DNA of 64,000 nucleotides, taken from contig JANQLO010000036.1 of the NCBI GenBank assembly GCA_028280505.1, positions 1 through 64,000 on the forward strand. Reading direction: 5' to 3'. Positions 1-7,537 of the stretch are shown one piece after another. The first letter of the stretch is position 1, and each line of letters starts with the position of its first letter. The DNA is from Chromatiales bacterium. Its GTDB lineage: Bacteria; Pseudomonadota; Gammaproteobacteria; Chromatiales; Chromatiaceae. The position numbers and the translations under genes were made by a program. The notes below the pieces were generated by a model, which saw only the letters and a list, made by a program, of their open reading frames with translations, did no database searches and was not told the DNA's origin.

Positions 1-98
1 TCTGTGTAGCGTTTGCGCTTCATCTTGGGACCTCCTTGGGGTCAAAATACAAGGAAATCCCACATCTCGCATGGCTCGGATTACGGGGATACGGTCAG
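1..98 (-). mobile_element. Left end of an IS3-family insertion sequence (runs off window)
   Basis: Read on the minus strand, the Fic coding sequence stops matching its family at 98/97, where TGACCGTATCCCCGTAATCC begins; the 5' TGA is typical of IS3-family terminal repeats. A strong AGGAGG (31-36) precedes an ATG at 21-23 that opens MKRKRYT, the usual start of IS3-family OrfA (MKRKRFTEEQI-type), which leaves the window at base 1. Only seven codons are visible, so the family call rests on this start, the spacing from the end and the abrupt break in the host gene. The other end and the target duplication lie outside. Confidence 0.65.
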
Positions 99-494
99 AT
101 GTATCCACACCAGCCGATGGTGGAAGCGCGCGGCGATTTCATCGGGCTCATAAGTGCTGTGTTCGATCCAGAAACGCACATCGTCAAGCAGGTTTCTCAG
201 TTCCATCGGAATCCGGTAGGCATCAACGCCGATATTCTTGCCGGTCCGCCGGTAGTGCCCGGCCCATTTCCAGACCCGGCCGAACATCCGCTTGTGCAGG
301 TCGTTCAGGAACTTTTCCGAAAGTACGTCGCGCGTGCGGTTAAACGCCCATTCTTCGCCGTCAACAATGTTGGCCTGTTCGGCTTCGTTGAGTTCGGAGC
401 GCAGCGTGATGTAGGAGGGGATGAGCCCCTCTTGTTCTTCTGGTGAGAGCGGTGTCGAGGCATCATCCTGTTCGACCAGCGGATCGTCCGTCAT
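81..494 (-). pseudogene. Fic-domain protein (mobile mystery protein B), truncated by the IS
   Basis: The 137-residue product matches the N-terminal two thirds of the Fic protein known as mobile mystery protein B, which would transfer AMP or a similar group to a target. Visible Fic features are the segment around FNRTRDVLSEKFLNDLHKRM, the helix-turn with W-GHYRRTGKNIGVD, and the start of the active-site loop, HHRLVWIH. The family continues HPFxxGNGRxxR; here only the histidine survives, and the next codons (LTVSP, stop) come from the IS end. The catalytic core is therefore lost. It overlaps the upstream mobile mystery A gene by 4 bp, as usual for this pair. The real Fic part is 99-494. Confidence 0.8.
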
Positions 495-958
495 GAATCC
501 TCCCAGATCGCCGAGCCGCCCTGAGCGATGATCTTATCGGTGAGTGCCTTGAGTTGTGCGCGCTCATCGCCCGCATCGACGCTTTGGGCTTCGAGCTTCA
601 TGCTGTGACCGGTTGTCTCCATGCGCTTCTTGGCCAGAGATTCAGCGCGTTCTTCAACGAGGCTCTCAAGCGGGCGCCGTGGCACCAACGTATAGACCAG
701 GCGGCAATCGAGCGCGTGGGCGGCCCGCTCCAGTGAGTCCAGCGTGATAGAACCGGAGACTTCCGCTTTTTCGATGGCGACGATGCGCGACTGAACGACG
801 CCGAGTCGCTGAGCGAGCTGTTTCGTCGTCATGCCGAGCGCTTCGCGGATCGCCTTGATCCAGCCCCGCGGTGGGCGTGCGAATACATCGGCGCTGGGCA
901 CTTGTCCCAGGCGCTTGTCGAGCTGGCGGCGGGCTGTGGCGCGGTCCTGGGAACGCAT
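491..958 (-). CDS. HTH regulator, mobile mystery protein A
   Basis: This 155-residue protein starts at MRSQDRATARRQLDKRL. An in-frame upstream extension has a non-protein-like sequence and would cover the operator array, so I chose the ATG at 958. Residues about 35-90 form an XRE-type helix-turn-helix (LGMTTKQLAQRLGVVQSRI). The C-terminal half is charged. This family is always found paired with the Fic protein that follows it and is frequent on plasmids and islands (established for TIGR02612/02613). It probably represses its own operon through the palindromes at 964-1076 and may act as the antitoxin-like partner of Fic; both roles are inferred. Confidence 0.85.
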   Translation of the reverse strand: MRSQDRATARRQLDKRLGQVPSADVFARPPRGWIKAIREALGMTTKQLAQRLGVVQSRIVAIEKAEVSGSITLDSLERAAHALDCRLVYTLVPRRPLESLVEERAESLAKKRMETTGHSMKLEAQSVDAGDERAQLKALTDKIIAQGGSAIWEDS

Positions 959-963
959 GACGA

Positions 964-1076
964 TCACCTTTAAGTGATTAAAAGCTGATTTAAATATCAC
1001 ATATAAGTGAACTATGGGCAAGTTAAAAATCACTTAAAAGTGATTAAATAGGCGCTGTATGATCATAAAAATGTGA
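964..1076. promoter_or_regulatory. Array of four 14-bp palindromes at 33-bp pitch
   Basis: TCAC-N6-GTGA occurs at 964-977 (centre CTTTAA), 997-1010 (ATATAA) and 1030-1043 (TTAAAA). A degenerate copy, TCAT-N6-GTGA (AAAAAT), lies at 1063-1076. Start-to-start distances are exactly 33 bp each time, about three helical turns, so all sites face the same side of the DNA. The third copy extends to an 18-bp inverted repeat (1028-1045). The array lies directly upstream of the mobile mystery A start at 958, in AT-rich DNA, and overlaps the end of the neighbouring VWA-like frame. It is most simply a set of operators for the HTH protein. Confidence 0.8.
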
Positions 1077-1729
1077 TTATTTAATGGACCGGATGCCGCG
1101 AACAACTGTTTCCGGAACTGCCGCAATGGCCTCAGCCTGCGGGAGTCCTGGTAGAGCTTGCCGTCTTTGAGCCATCCGCCGCCGATCACGTAGACATTCG
1201 TGCCTTCGAGGCCGGGGAGCTGGCCCGCCTTCTTGACCTTGGCAAGTTCGGTCGCGGGGTTGATGATCCGCACAGAGCCCTTGCGGAACACGCTCACGAC
1301 GGGGCTGTTCTCCAGCATGTCCGAGAAAATCAACAGGGTCTTCGTTTGCGCACGGGACTTGCCGATCAGGTCATAGCTCAATGTCTGCAGTGCACCGATC
1401 AGCTCGGTGTTATCAAAATCATAGCTCTCTTCATCACTGGTGAAGCTCTGCAGCAGTTTTGCCTTGATCAGCGCTGTGCCCTTTTGCTGCTGGATCGCAC
1501 GGCAACGATCAAAGGCGCGGGCCGTCTTGATCGGAATATTGCCGCGCTGGTCTTCGGTCAGGGGGCGGTCGAACGTACCGGTGAAGACCAGCTCGGTGTA
1601 GTGCCCCTTGGCGAATGCCGAGAAGGTCGCCACGCTTAAGCGGTCGCCGGGCTGCAGATAGCCTAGGGTCTTTTTGACGACTTCGCTGTTGAGCTTGTCG
1701 TCCGGTACGACCGTCCGATCAATCAGCAC
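1034..1729 (-). pseudogene. VWA-like exported protein, damaged at both ends
   Basis: The 231-residue frame has a VWA-like pattern (ELFVLIDRTVV, then KTLLIFSDMLENS), suggesting a von Willebrand A-type fold, though no complete DxSxS MIDAS is visible. In the same frame upstream of the GTG at 1729, codons to about 1890 encode a convincing signal peptide (WVAAAVLALTALASGASA) and a short linker, but no ATG or GTG precedes it. At the other end the frame departs from protein-like sequence after RKQLFAASG and reads into the palindromic array (NNHIF...LFNHF). I read this as a gene that lost its start and tail by rearrangement. Function unknown. Confidence 0.5.
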
Positions 1730-1917
1730 GAACAGTTCGCGGTTTGCGGGCGCGCTTGCCTCACTGCCGATATAGGGCGCGATCAGGCGCGTGCAGTTGC
1801 CGAGATCGTCTCGGGCGCTTGCCCCGCTCGCGAGGGCGGTGAGAGCCAGGACGGCGGCTGCGACCCATGTGTAGTCATCTGAGAGCTTAGTGCGTTTGCG
1901 AGCTTCTGCCGGTGGGT

Positions 1918-2109
1918 CTACACACGCGCGTTGTGCGCGCGGACTTCCTGGTTGTATTGAATGATTGCCCGGTTCAGTTTTTGATTGCGTGTCCTGACGG
2001 CCTGGTTGTAGCGCTTGATCGCCTGCCGCTGCTTTTGCTCGGCCTGCCGGAGCTTGCTGCGAAGCTGGGACGTAGATATCCGCCTAGCCGTTGTTTTGGT
2101 TGTATACAA
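1918..2109 (-). CDS. Small basic coiled-coil protein, probably truncated
   Basis: The 63-residue product is rich in K, R, Q and N and contains a continuous heptad-like helix (LRSKLRQAEQKQRQAIKRYN, then QKLNRAIIQYNQEV). It resembles small helical proteins seen on plasmids and islands, normally about 150 residues. It ends at TAG (1918-1920), but the following codons in the same frame read THRQKLANALSSQ, which continues the pattern. The stop may therefore be a point mutation. It sits just upstream of the damaged VWA-like gene, same strand. Function unknown. Confidence 0.4.
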   Translation of the reverse strand: MYTTKTTARRISTSQLRSKLRQAEQKQRQAIKRYNQAVRTRNQKLNRAIIQYNQEVRAHNARV

Positions 2110-2199
2110 AGAGCGTCAGCGGCGTGTCGATGGTAATCTGCGGTGCGATCTGCATTGTCCTGCATGCGTGACATCGGGTGCCCCGGCAAGTGGTTGATT

Positions 2200-2375
2200 A
2201 AGCGTTTTTCTTTTCAGCAAAGTCAATGCGTGACTTTTGCGTGACTGCACCGCACAAACGCGATTTGCAGCCTCCATAGCTCCTCGATCTCGGGCGCCGA
2301 GTAGTGCGATGTGATGTCGCCGTTGCGATGCCCGAGCAGGACTTTCCGTGTCTCGAGTTGCACGCGAGCGGCTCT
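2200..2375 (-). pseudogene. Tyrosine integrase C-terminal remnant with frameshift
   Basis: Reading from about 2375 downwards, the minus strand encodes ETRKVLLGHRNGDITSHYSA, the C-terminal catalytic box of a tyrosine recombinase, with the second active-site histidine (LLGH) and the nucleophilic tyrosine (HYS). The match then breaks at EEL near 2277 and resumes in another frame as EAANRVCAVQSRKSHALTLL, the usual last helix of such integrases. One small indel explains this. No upstream catalytic domain is present, so this is a non-functional tail left by an integrated element. Confidence 0.65.
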
Positions 2376-2531
2376 TGGTCTCCTGCCGAACGTGTGCTTT
2401 TTCCGCTAGCAGAAACACATGGGCCGCCAGGAACCCGCGTATCGGGCAGAGGCCTGCAAATGACGAGCTAAGTGACTCGAAGTGACCAAAGAGTGATTCC
2501 GCGTAGCGCTGGAACGCAGCCACCTGCCGAT

Positions 2532-3266
2532 TTATCTGTGAATCGAGGTCACAATCAACGAAGCGCCGGCCAACATCAATAGCACCAGAACAGTCCGATT
2601 GAATTGTTCGTCGCTGAGTCTTCCGTAGAGCCGCCTTCCTAGCCAAGCACCGAAAATCGTGCCGGGAAGGGCAAATAGAGAGAGCTTTGCAACGTCAAGC
2701 GTGAGAAAGCCCTGAACCGTCATCGATATACCTGAAACAGCCAAGACGGTCAGATTGAAAGTCTGAAAGATGCTTCGCGCTTCGTCTTTCGACCAGTGTT
2801 TAAGGGTCGCCCAAACCGACGGCAGAATCCCGGACAGGCCGGCAAAGCCACCTAGGATGCCACCCCCGACACCCACAATGCCGTTCATCCATCGGCCCCC
2901 CAACTTGACCTTCGGTGCCGTGCGGCGCGTCAACATCAGGCTGCAATACCCGAGCAGCAGGATACCGATCACTGCTTTGAACTCGACCGTACCGATGTTA
3001 CCCAACAGTTCGGTGCCGACCGGGATCCCAATCAGACCGCCAAGGAGAAACGGCCAGATGCGTCTCCAGTCGATCATTCCCCAGGCAGATGGCAGCGTTT
3101 GAAGCTGCGCGACGACCGAGCAGATCACCACGAGAGGTGCGGCCACGGTTGGCGGTATCACCATCAGCCACAAGGCAAGCACGGTGAGCCCGGTTCCGAA
3201 ACCGGTCAGGCCAGACACTAGGCCGCCGGCGACAGCCCCGAAAAGAATGAGAAGCTCTACTAACAC
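2532..3266 (-). CDS. TauE/SafE-family sulfite/anion exporter
   Basis: The 244-residue membrane protein has about seven to eight hydrophobic segments and two glycine-rich halves (GGLVSGLTGFGTGLTVLALW; VGGGILGGFAGLSGILP) in the repeated arrangement of the TauE/SafE family. Members export sulfite, sulfoacetate or other small anions across the inner membrane. Length and topology are normal. It is the last gene of a leftward group (PNPOx-like, ABM-like, TauE), 25 bp after the ABM gene. The substrate cannot be read from the sequence. The group sits inside the decayed integrated region, so it may be cargo. Confidence 0.85.
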   Translation of the reverse strand: MLVELLILFGAVAGGLVSGLTGFGTGLTVLALWLMVIPPTVAAPLVVICSVVAQLQTLPSAWGMIDWRRIWPFLLGGLIGIPVGTELLGNIGTVEFKAVIGILLLGYCSLMLTRRTAPKVKLGGRWMNGIVGVGGGILGGFAGLSGILPSVWATLKHWSKDEARSIFQTFNLTVLAVSGISMTVQGFLTLDVAKLSLFALPGTIFGAWLGRRLYGRLSDEQFNRTVLVLLMLAGASLIVTSIHR

Positions 3267-3290
3267 GGTAGCTTGCTCGCGACCTGCGTC

Positions 3291-3638
3291 TTAGGCGTTG
3301 TGTGCGTCCCTGCTGTCTGCCGGCGCTTGGTCGCGTTCGAACATGCCATAGTCGCGGATCACATGGGCGATGCGGAGCCGGTAGTCGTCGAAGATCCCGG
3401 ATCGGCCTTTGGCTTGCGCCTGGCGGTGCGAGCCAAGGTTCCGCCAGCGGTGGATCGCGTCTTCGTCTTCGAAAAATGAGAGCGACAAGATTTTGCCGGG
3501 ATCGGTAAGGCTCTGGAATCGCTCGATAGAGATGAACCCCTCAACCTGTTCGACAAGCGGGCGTATCTCGGCCGCGATGTCCAGATAATGCTGCTTTTCC
3601 CCATCGGCCGGGTACACTTCAAAGATTACGGCAATCAT
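3291..3638 (-). CDS. Antibiotic biosynthesis monooxygenase (ABM) family protein
   Basis: The 115-residue protein has the single ferredoxin-like ABM fold: an initial strand MIAVIFEVYP, the helix GEKQHYLDIAAEIRPLVEQV, then GFISIERFQSL, ILSLSFFEDEDAIHRWR and the conserved histidine/aromatic region of the last helix. ABM proteins are usually small cytoplasmic dimers that oxidise or degrade quinone-like or haem-like substrates without a metal cofactor; many have unknown substrates. It is co-directional with the TauE and PNPOx-like genes and is probably co-transcribed with TauE. Confidence 0.8.
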   Translation of the reverse strand: MIAVIFEVYPADGEKQHYLDIAAEIRPLVEQVEGFISIERFQSLTDPGKILSLSFFEDEDAIHRWRNLGSHRQAQAKGRSGIFDDYRLRIAHVIRDYGMFERDQAPADSRDAHNA

Positions 3639-3832
3639 TTTGTTTGTCCGAAGCTCTGTTGTTCATTCAAGTAGGTTGGCGAGGAACCCGATTGTTCCGA
3701 TATGTCGGTCAGGCCGAAGAGCGCCAAACCACTCGAAGAAACGAGGAAGAATAAGAGTTAGGCGGTCAGCTCCAGTTTGCCGGCCAGTCGTGAGCAGAAA
3801 ACGATGAACGTGAAAATCCGAATCATCGCTTC
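3639..3832. other. Gap between the ABM-like and PNPOx-like genes
   Basis: This 194-bp stretch shows no protein-like frame. It may contain the promoter of the ABM-TauE pair (leftward), but no clear -35/-10 pair or terminator hairpin stands out. Confidence 0.4.
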
Positions 3833-4483
3833 TCAACCCAGACGAAAGTTCGCAATGTGATCCGGCACGGCGACGTTGTTGAAATTGCGCGGATCGGGTT
3901 CCGGTTGCTGAACTTCCATACGCACTGGAATGACGCCCGTCCAGATCGGCAGTGCGTAGTCCTCTTCATCGTCGCTGGGTTGCCCGGTACGAACCTTGGC
4001 CGAGGCCTCGTCAATTGGCATCGACAGCACTGTCGTGGCCTTCAGTTCCTGCGATGTCGCGGGGCGAAGACTGTCCCAGCGGCCCGGGAACATGCCGTCC
4101 ATCATCGCGCGCATCCGCGCTTCCTTTTCCTCAGGATCGGTAATTTTGCGCGCCTTACCGAGCAGCATCGCCGAGCGGTAGTTGATCGAGTGGTGTAGGC
4201 CCGATCGCGCCATCACGAAACCGTCGATGATGGAGACGGTCATGCAGACATCGGCTCCCTCGGCGGCACGAAGCATCCGGCTGGCCGAGGAACCGTGCCA
4301 GTAGACCTGATCACCCTCGCGCCACTGCAGCGTGGGCGTGACATAGGGCTGGCCATCGGATACGTAGCCGACGTTGCAAACCGGCATGGTGTCGAGAATT
4401 TGATGGATCGAAGCCGGATCGTATACACCGCGCTGATGCAAACGACGTAACCGGACTCGATCAGTGGACGGCGGCACTGACAT
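3833..4483 (-). CDS. Pyridoxamine 5'-phosphate oxidase-like flavin protein
   Basis: The start at 4483 (MSVPPSTDRVRL) is preceded by a CGGAG eight bases upstream and gives a 216-residue protein. Residues about 20-160 form the split-barrel FMN-binding fold of the PNPOx-like/NimA-like group (MPVCNVGYVSDGQPYVTP, VYWHGSSASRML, VCMTVSIIDGFVMARS, NYRSAMLLGKARKI). Such proteins bind FMN or related flavins and reduce small molecules; vitamin B6 oxidation is not assured. It is transcribed divergently from a MocR-type regulator 83 bp away, a layout common for MocR targets. Confidence 0.85.
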   Translation of the reverse strand: MSVPPSTDRVRLRRLHQRGVYDPASIHQILDTMPVCNVGYVSDGQPYVTPTLQWREGDQVYWHGSSASRMLRAAEGADVCMTVSIIDGFVMARSGLHHSINYRSAMLLGKARKITDPEEKEARMRAMMDGMFPGRWDSLRPATSQELKATTVLSMPIDEASAKVRTGQPSDDEEDYALPIWTGVIPVRMEVQQPEPDPRNFNNVAVPDHIANFRLG

Positions 4484-4532
4484 GGCGACACTCCGTTTCA
4501 ACGGTTTTGTTTGAGACCTTGAGTTTATGCAC

Positions 4533-4560
4533 TTGATTGGCTTTTCCAATATCCAATAAT
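4533..4560. promoter_or_regulatory. Divergent promoter with ATTGG repeats (candidate MocR operator)
   Basis: Three copies of one pentamer lie between the divergent genes: ATTGG at 4536-4540, then CCAAT at 4546-4550 and 4553-4557. That gives one inverted repeat (5-nt spacer) and one direct repeat (7-bp step), the sort of mixed arrangement reported for PdxR-type MocR operators. A possible rightward promoter overlaps them: TTGATT 4533-4538, 16-bp spacer, AATAAT 4555-4560. It would start transcription almost at the regulator's ATG (4567). Binding is inferred. Confidence 0.45.
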
Positions 4561-4566
4561 TGAGAA

Positions 4567-6012
4567 ATGAATAAGGCCACTTACAGCGCTGCGTTTCTGA
4601 ACCTCACGCTCGATAAGGCGAGCCCCGATGCCTTGCAGCGCCAGCTCGCGCAGGCTCTGCGTGACTTGGTGCACAATCAAAAACTGCGCTCAAACGATCG
4701 TCTGCCGTCGAGCCGTTCCCTGGCTGCTGAGCTATCGGTGTCGCGCGTCACAGTGACGGCGGTCTACGATCAGCTGATCGCGGAGGGATACCTGGAAGGT
4801 CGGCGCGGTTCCGGTGTTTATGTGGTCGCTGACCTCACCGGCCTGCCATTGGCCAGTACCAAAAGGCCGCGTAGGAGGCGACGAAAGGCTGTGTGTGAAC
4901 CGCAACAGCCGTTACCGTTCGCAACCGCGACACCGGATCTGCGTGAATTCCCCCATAGACAGTGGGCGCGGCTCCTCGATCAGACTTGGAAGGCACCGGC
5001 GACCGGCATGCTCGCGCGCGCAGACCCTTTCGGCTGGTGGCCGCTCCGCGAAGCAATTGCCGATCATCTCGGTGATTGGCGCGGACTCGACTGTGAACCA
5101 GACCGGGTTATCGTGACGTCGGGATTGGCTGAAGGGATCGAACTGGTTGCGAACTCGCTTTTCGGGCAGGACGATGAAGTGCTTGTCGAAGATCCCGGCT
5201 ATTCCGTCTTGCGGCGCTCAGTAGCCGCCTGCGGTCAGCAGTGCATCCCTATTCGCGTCGACGACAAGGGCTTCAACATTGCGCACGGTTTCGAACTCCG
5301 CCCGAACGCTCGCGCTGCAATCGTAACGCCGTCGCGGCAGTTTCCACTTGGAATGGTCTTGTCCCTGTCGCGTCGGCTGGCCCTGTTGTCATGGGCAACG
5401 GAAAATGACGGATACATCATCGAGGATGACTTCGACGGGGAGTACCGATTTCGTGGACAACCACTGCCTGCGATGATGAGCTTGGATAACCAAGGCAGGG
5501 TCATCTACGTTGGCAGCTTCTCCAAAGTCATGTTTCCAGCTTTGCGATTGGGCTACATAGTTGTGCCACCGCGGCTTGTTGACCGATTTGCTCGATCACT
5601 GACGGCGCGAGGCCCGCGGGCATCTCTCATCTGCCAACCTCCATTGGCGGCTTTCATGAATTCGGGAGACTTCGCCACTCATATCCGACGGATGCGCCGT
5701 ATTTACTCAGAGCGACAGGCCGTGCTCTTAAATGCGCTGCGATTGCACGCAACTGGGCTGTTGGATGCGGTCCCCGAAGCAGGTGGCATGCACATTGTCG
5801 CGAGGCTGGGCAAGCCGCTTGAAGCGCGATTTTCGGATGTTGAGGTGGCACAGATCGCTGCAGATGGAGGCGTGTCCGTACAAGCTCTCTCACAGTTCTT
5901 CGCGGGACCGGCGGATCTGAAAGGTATCGTGTTTGGGTATGCCGGTTTTACAGAGCCCGAAATCGACGATGCGGTCGAGAAGCTCTGCCGATTGATTGCC
6001 GCACATCTTTGA
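4567..6012 (+). CDS. MocR/PdxR-type regulator (GntR HTH fused to aminotransferase)
   Basis: The 481-residue protein has a GntR-type winged helix at residues about 15-90 (LPSSRSLAAELSVSRVTVTA, EGYLEGRRGSGVYV) joined to a fold-type I aminotransferase domain at about 110-480. The PLP-binding lysine is expected at K320 in GSFSKVMFPALRLGY, and the PLP-contacting YIIEDDFDGEYRF motif is present. Length and domain order are normal for MocR regulators, which sense PLP or amino-acid-PLP adducts. The divergent PNPOx-like gene is the likely target, and the ATTGG repeats between them the likely operator. Confidence 0.92.
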   Translation: MNKATYSAAFLNLTLDKASPDALQRQLAQALRDLVHNQKLRSNDRLPSSRSLAAELSVSRVTVTAVYDQLIAEGYLEGRRGSGVYVVADLTGLPLASTKRPRRRRRKAVCEPQQPLPFATATPDLREFPHRQWARLLDQTWKAPATGMLARADPFGWWPLREAIADHLGDWRGLDCEPDRVIVTSGLAEGIELVANSLFGQDDEVLVEDPGYSVLRRSVAACGQQCIPIRVDDKGFNIAHGFELRPNARAAIVTPSRQFPLGMVLSLSRRLALLSWATENDGYIIEDDFDGEYRFRGQPLPAMMSLDNQGRVIYVGSFSKVMFPALRLGYIVVPPRLVDRFARSLTARGPRASLICQPPLAAFMNSGDFATHIRRMRRIYSERQAVLLNALRLHATGLLDAVPEAGGMHIVARLGKPLEARFSDVEVAQIAADGGVSVQALSQFFAGPADLKGIVFGYAGFTEPEIDDAVEKLCRLIAAHL

Positions 6013-6236
6013 CGGCTTCCTTACAAGCAAATTCGAGGATCGACGTTACCTCAAGCGCTGCAGTGTCCCCGGATGCGTTCTCTCCTACCATACCAGGGTC
6101 AACCGAATCATCGGAATAGCGCTGCGTGACTAGTGCATGACCCGGTGCTGCATTGTTGTGCTTTATCCTGCTTTCGTGACAACGGGGGCCCCCGCAGGTC
6201 ATTGATTAAGGGTTGGTTTTATGCGCAAATGCGAAT

Positions 6237-6630
<394 letters not shown>

Positions 6631-6654
6631 CTGATCACCGGAACCGTCTCTCCC

Positions 6655-6685
6655 CGGAGCGGTTCGCCTTTTTGCTCCGTTTTTT
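6655..6685 (+). terminator. Intrinsic terminator-like hairpin
   Basis: CGGAGC (6655-6660) pairs with GCTCCG (6674-6679) across a 13-nt loop, followed by TTTTTT (6680-6685). It lies in the gap between the recombinase remnant and the MBL cassette and would insulate the cassette from rightward read-through. No intact rightward gene precedes it closely. The rest of 6281-6869 shows only the recombinase remnant (minus strand). Confidence 0.5.
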
Positions 6686-6869
6686 GGCGTCTTGCACTAT
6701 CCGCGAAGAGTGGCCTGGTACGCTTTCCCTGACGGACAAAAAGCTTGTGCTATCTTTAGAATCGTTCAAGTGCCCGCACCGACTAAAAAAATGCATCAAG
6801 GAGTGATGATTGCGACACGTTCCTCCAACGGCCGATACTTCGTCGCAGATGCTTCCACGGAAAGGGCGG

Positions 6870-7481
6870 ATGTGTTCCGAGCGCAATTCGTATGTGGCGA
6901 CATCGTCGCGCTTTGCGCTCAGTGTGCTGTCGACGTTTTTCGCTTCGCTGTCACGGCTGTTTCATTTCTCCCGGTTTCGGTTTTCACGCGCTTTTTTATG
7001 TAGCGTCGGGCCGAGCGTCAGGGTTCGGAGACCCAAGAAACGGACGGTGATTGCAAAGAAGACACTGGCGAACATGACGACCCTCACCGCGCCCGTATCC
7101 GTGTCTTTACCTGCCAAGCCTGTAAAGCGTATCGCAGTCACGGGAGTCGAGGTCACAGGGGGCTTTCCGTTTGGTAATGGGGCCTGTCACGCCAAGGTTG
7201 CCGTGACGGGAACGAATTTTGGTGCGGATATCGTAGTGAAAGACTTGCCGGGGGTTGCCGGTGTTGAAAAACCGGTGCGCTTATCAAACAAGGCGCTCCT
7301 TCTGGTGACAAAAGCGGATAGGCCGGATGCGATGCCGGAGTTCAGCTCGGTAAATGCATCCAAAGGCAGCGCGCCTGCGATTTTGCAATCGGACGAAACG
7401 ATCAACGATGTCGCTGTGACAAATACGGATGATTTTTCTACTGGCACGGGACCGGTGTTCGGGTATGTCGTAAGCAAGTGA
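6870..7481 (+). CDS. Unrecognised protein, first gene of the MBL cassette
   Basis: No family recognised. The frame is open from 6810. I chose the ATG at 6870 because it follows GGAAAGGGCGG, but GTG 7048 or ATG 7074 are possible. The N-terminal 55 residues are rich in S, F and R (STFFASLSRLFHFSRFRFSR) and could be a membrane or export segment, or not translated. From about residue 60 it is beta-rich and polar: VSVSLPAKPVKRIAVTGVEV, FPFGNGACHAKVAVTGTNFG, ending NTDDFSTGTGPVFGYVVSK. The alternation and VTG repeats suggest a small immunoglobulin-like or beta-sandwich fold. It lies 56 bp before the MBL gene. Confidence 0.45.
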   Translation: MCSERNSYVATSSRFALSVLSTFFASLSRLFHFSRFRFSRAFLCSVGPSVRVRRPKKRTVIAKKTLANMTTLTAPVSVSLPAKPVKRIAVTGVEVTGGFPFGNGACHAKVAVTGTNFGADIVVKDLPGVAGVEKPVRLSNKALLLVTKADRPDAMPEFSSVNASKGSAPAILQSDETINDVAVTNTDDFSTGTGPVFGYVVSK

Positions 7482-7537
7482 AGCACGGAACAGCGCCCAT
7501 GCGACCACGCCTTCAACACACATAAGGCATTTGCGCC

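Noticed and set aside
964..1076. CRISPR array
   Set aside because: The repeated unit is a 14-bp palindrome with short AT-rich spacers and no cas genes; better explained as operators. No CRISPR seen elsewhere in the window.
2116..2646. Minus-strand frame of 176 codons
   Set aside because: It mixes the out-of-frame TauE end with one half of the frameshifted integrase tail; not a gene by itself.
6806..7003. Alternative 65-codon frame with a good AAGGAG site before the MBL cassette
   Set aside because: It overlaps the N-terminal part of the frame that continues to 7481; either could be real, but its sequence has no support beyond the ribosome site, so it was not listed.
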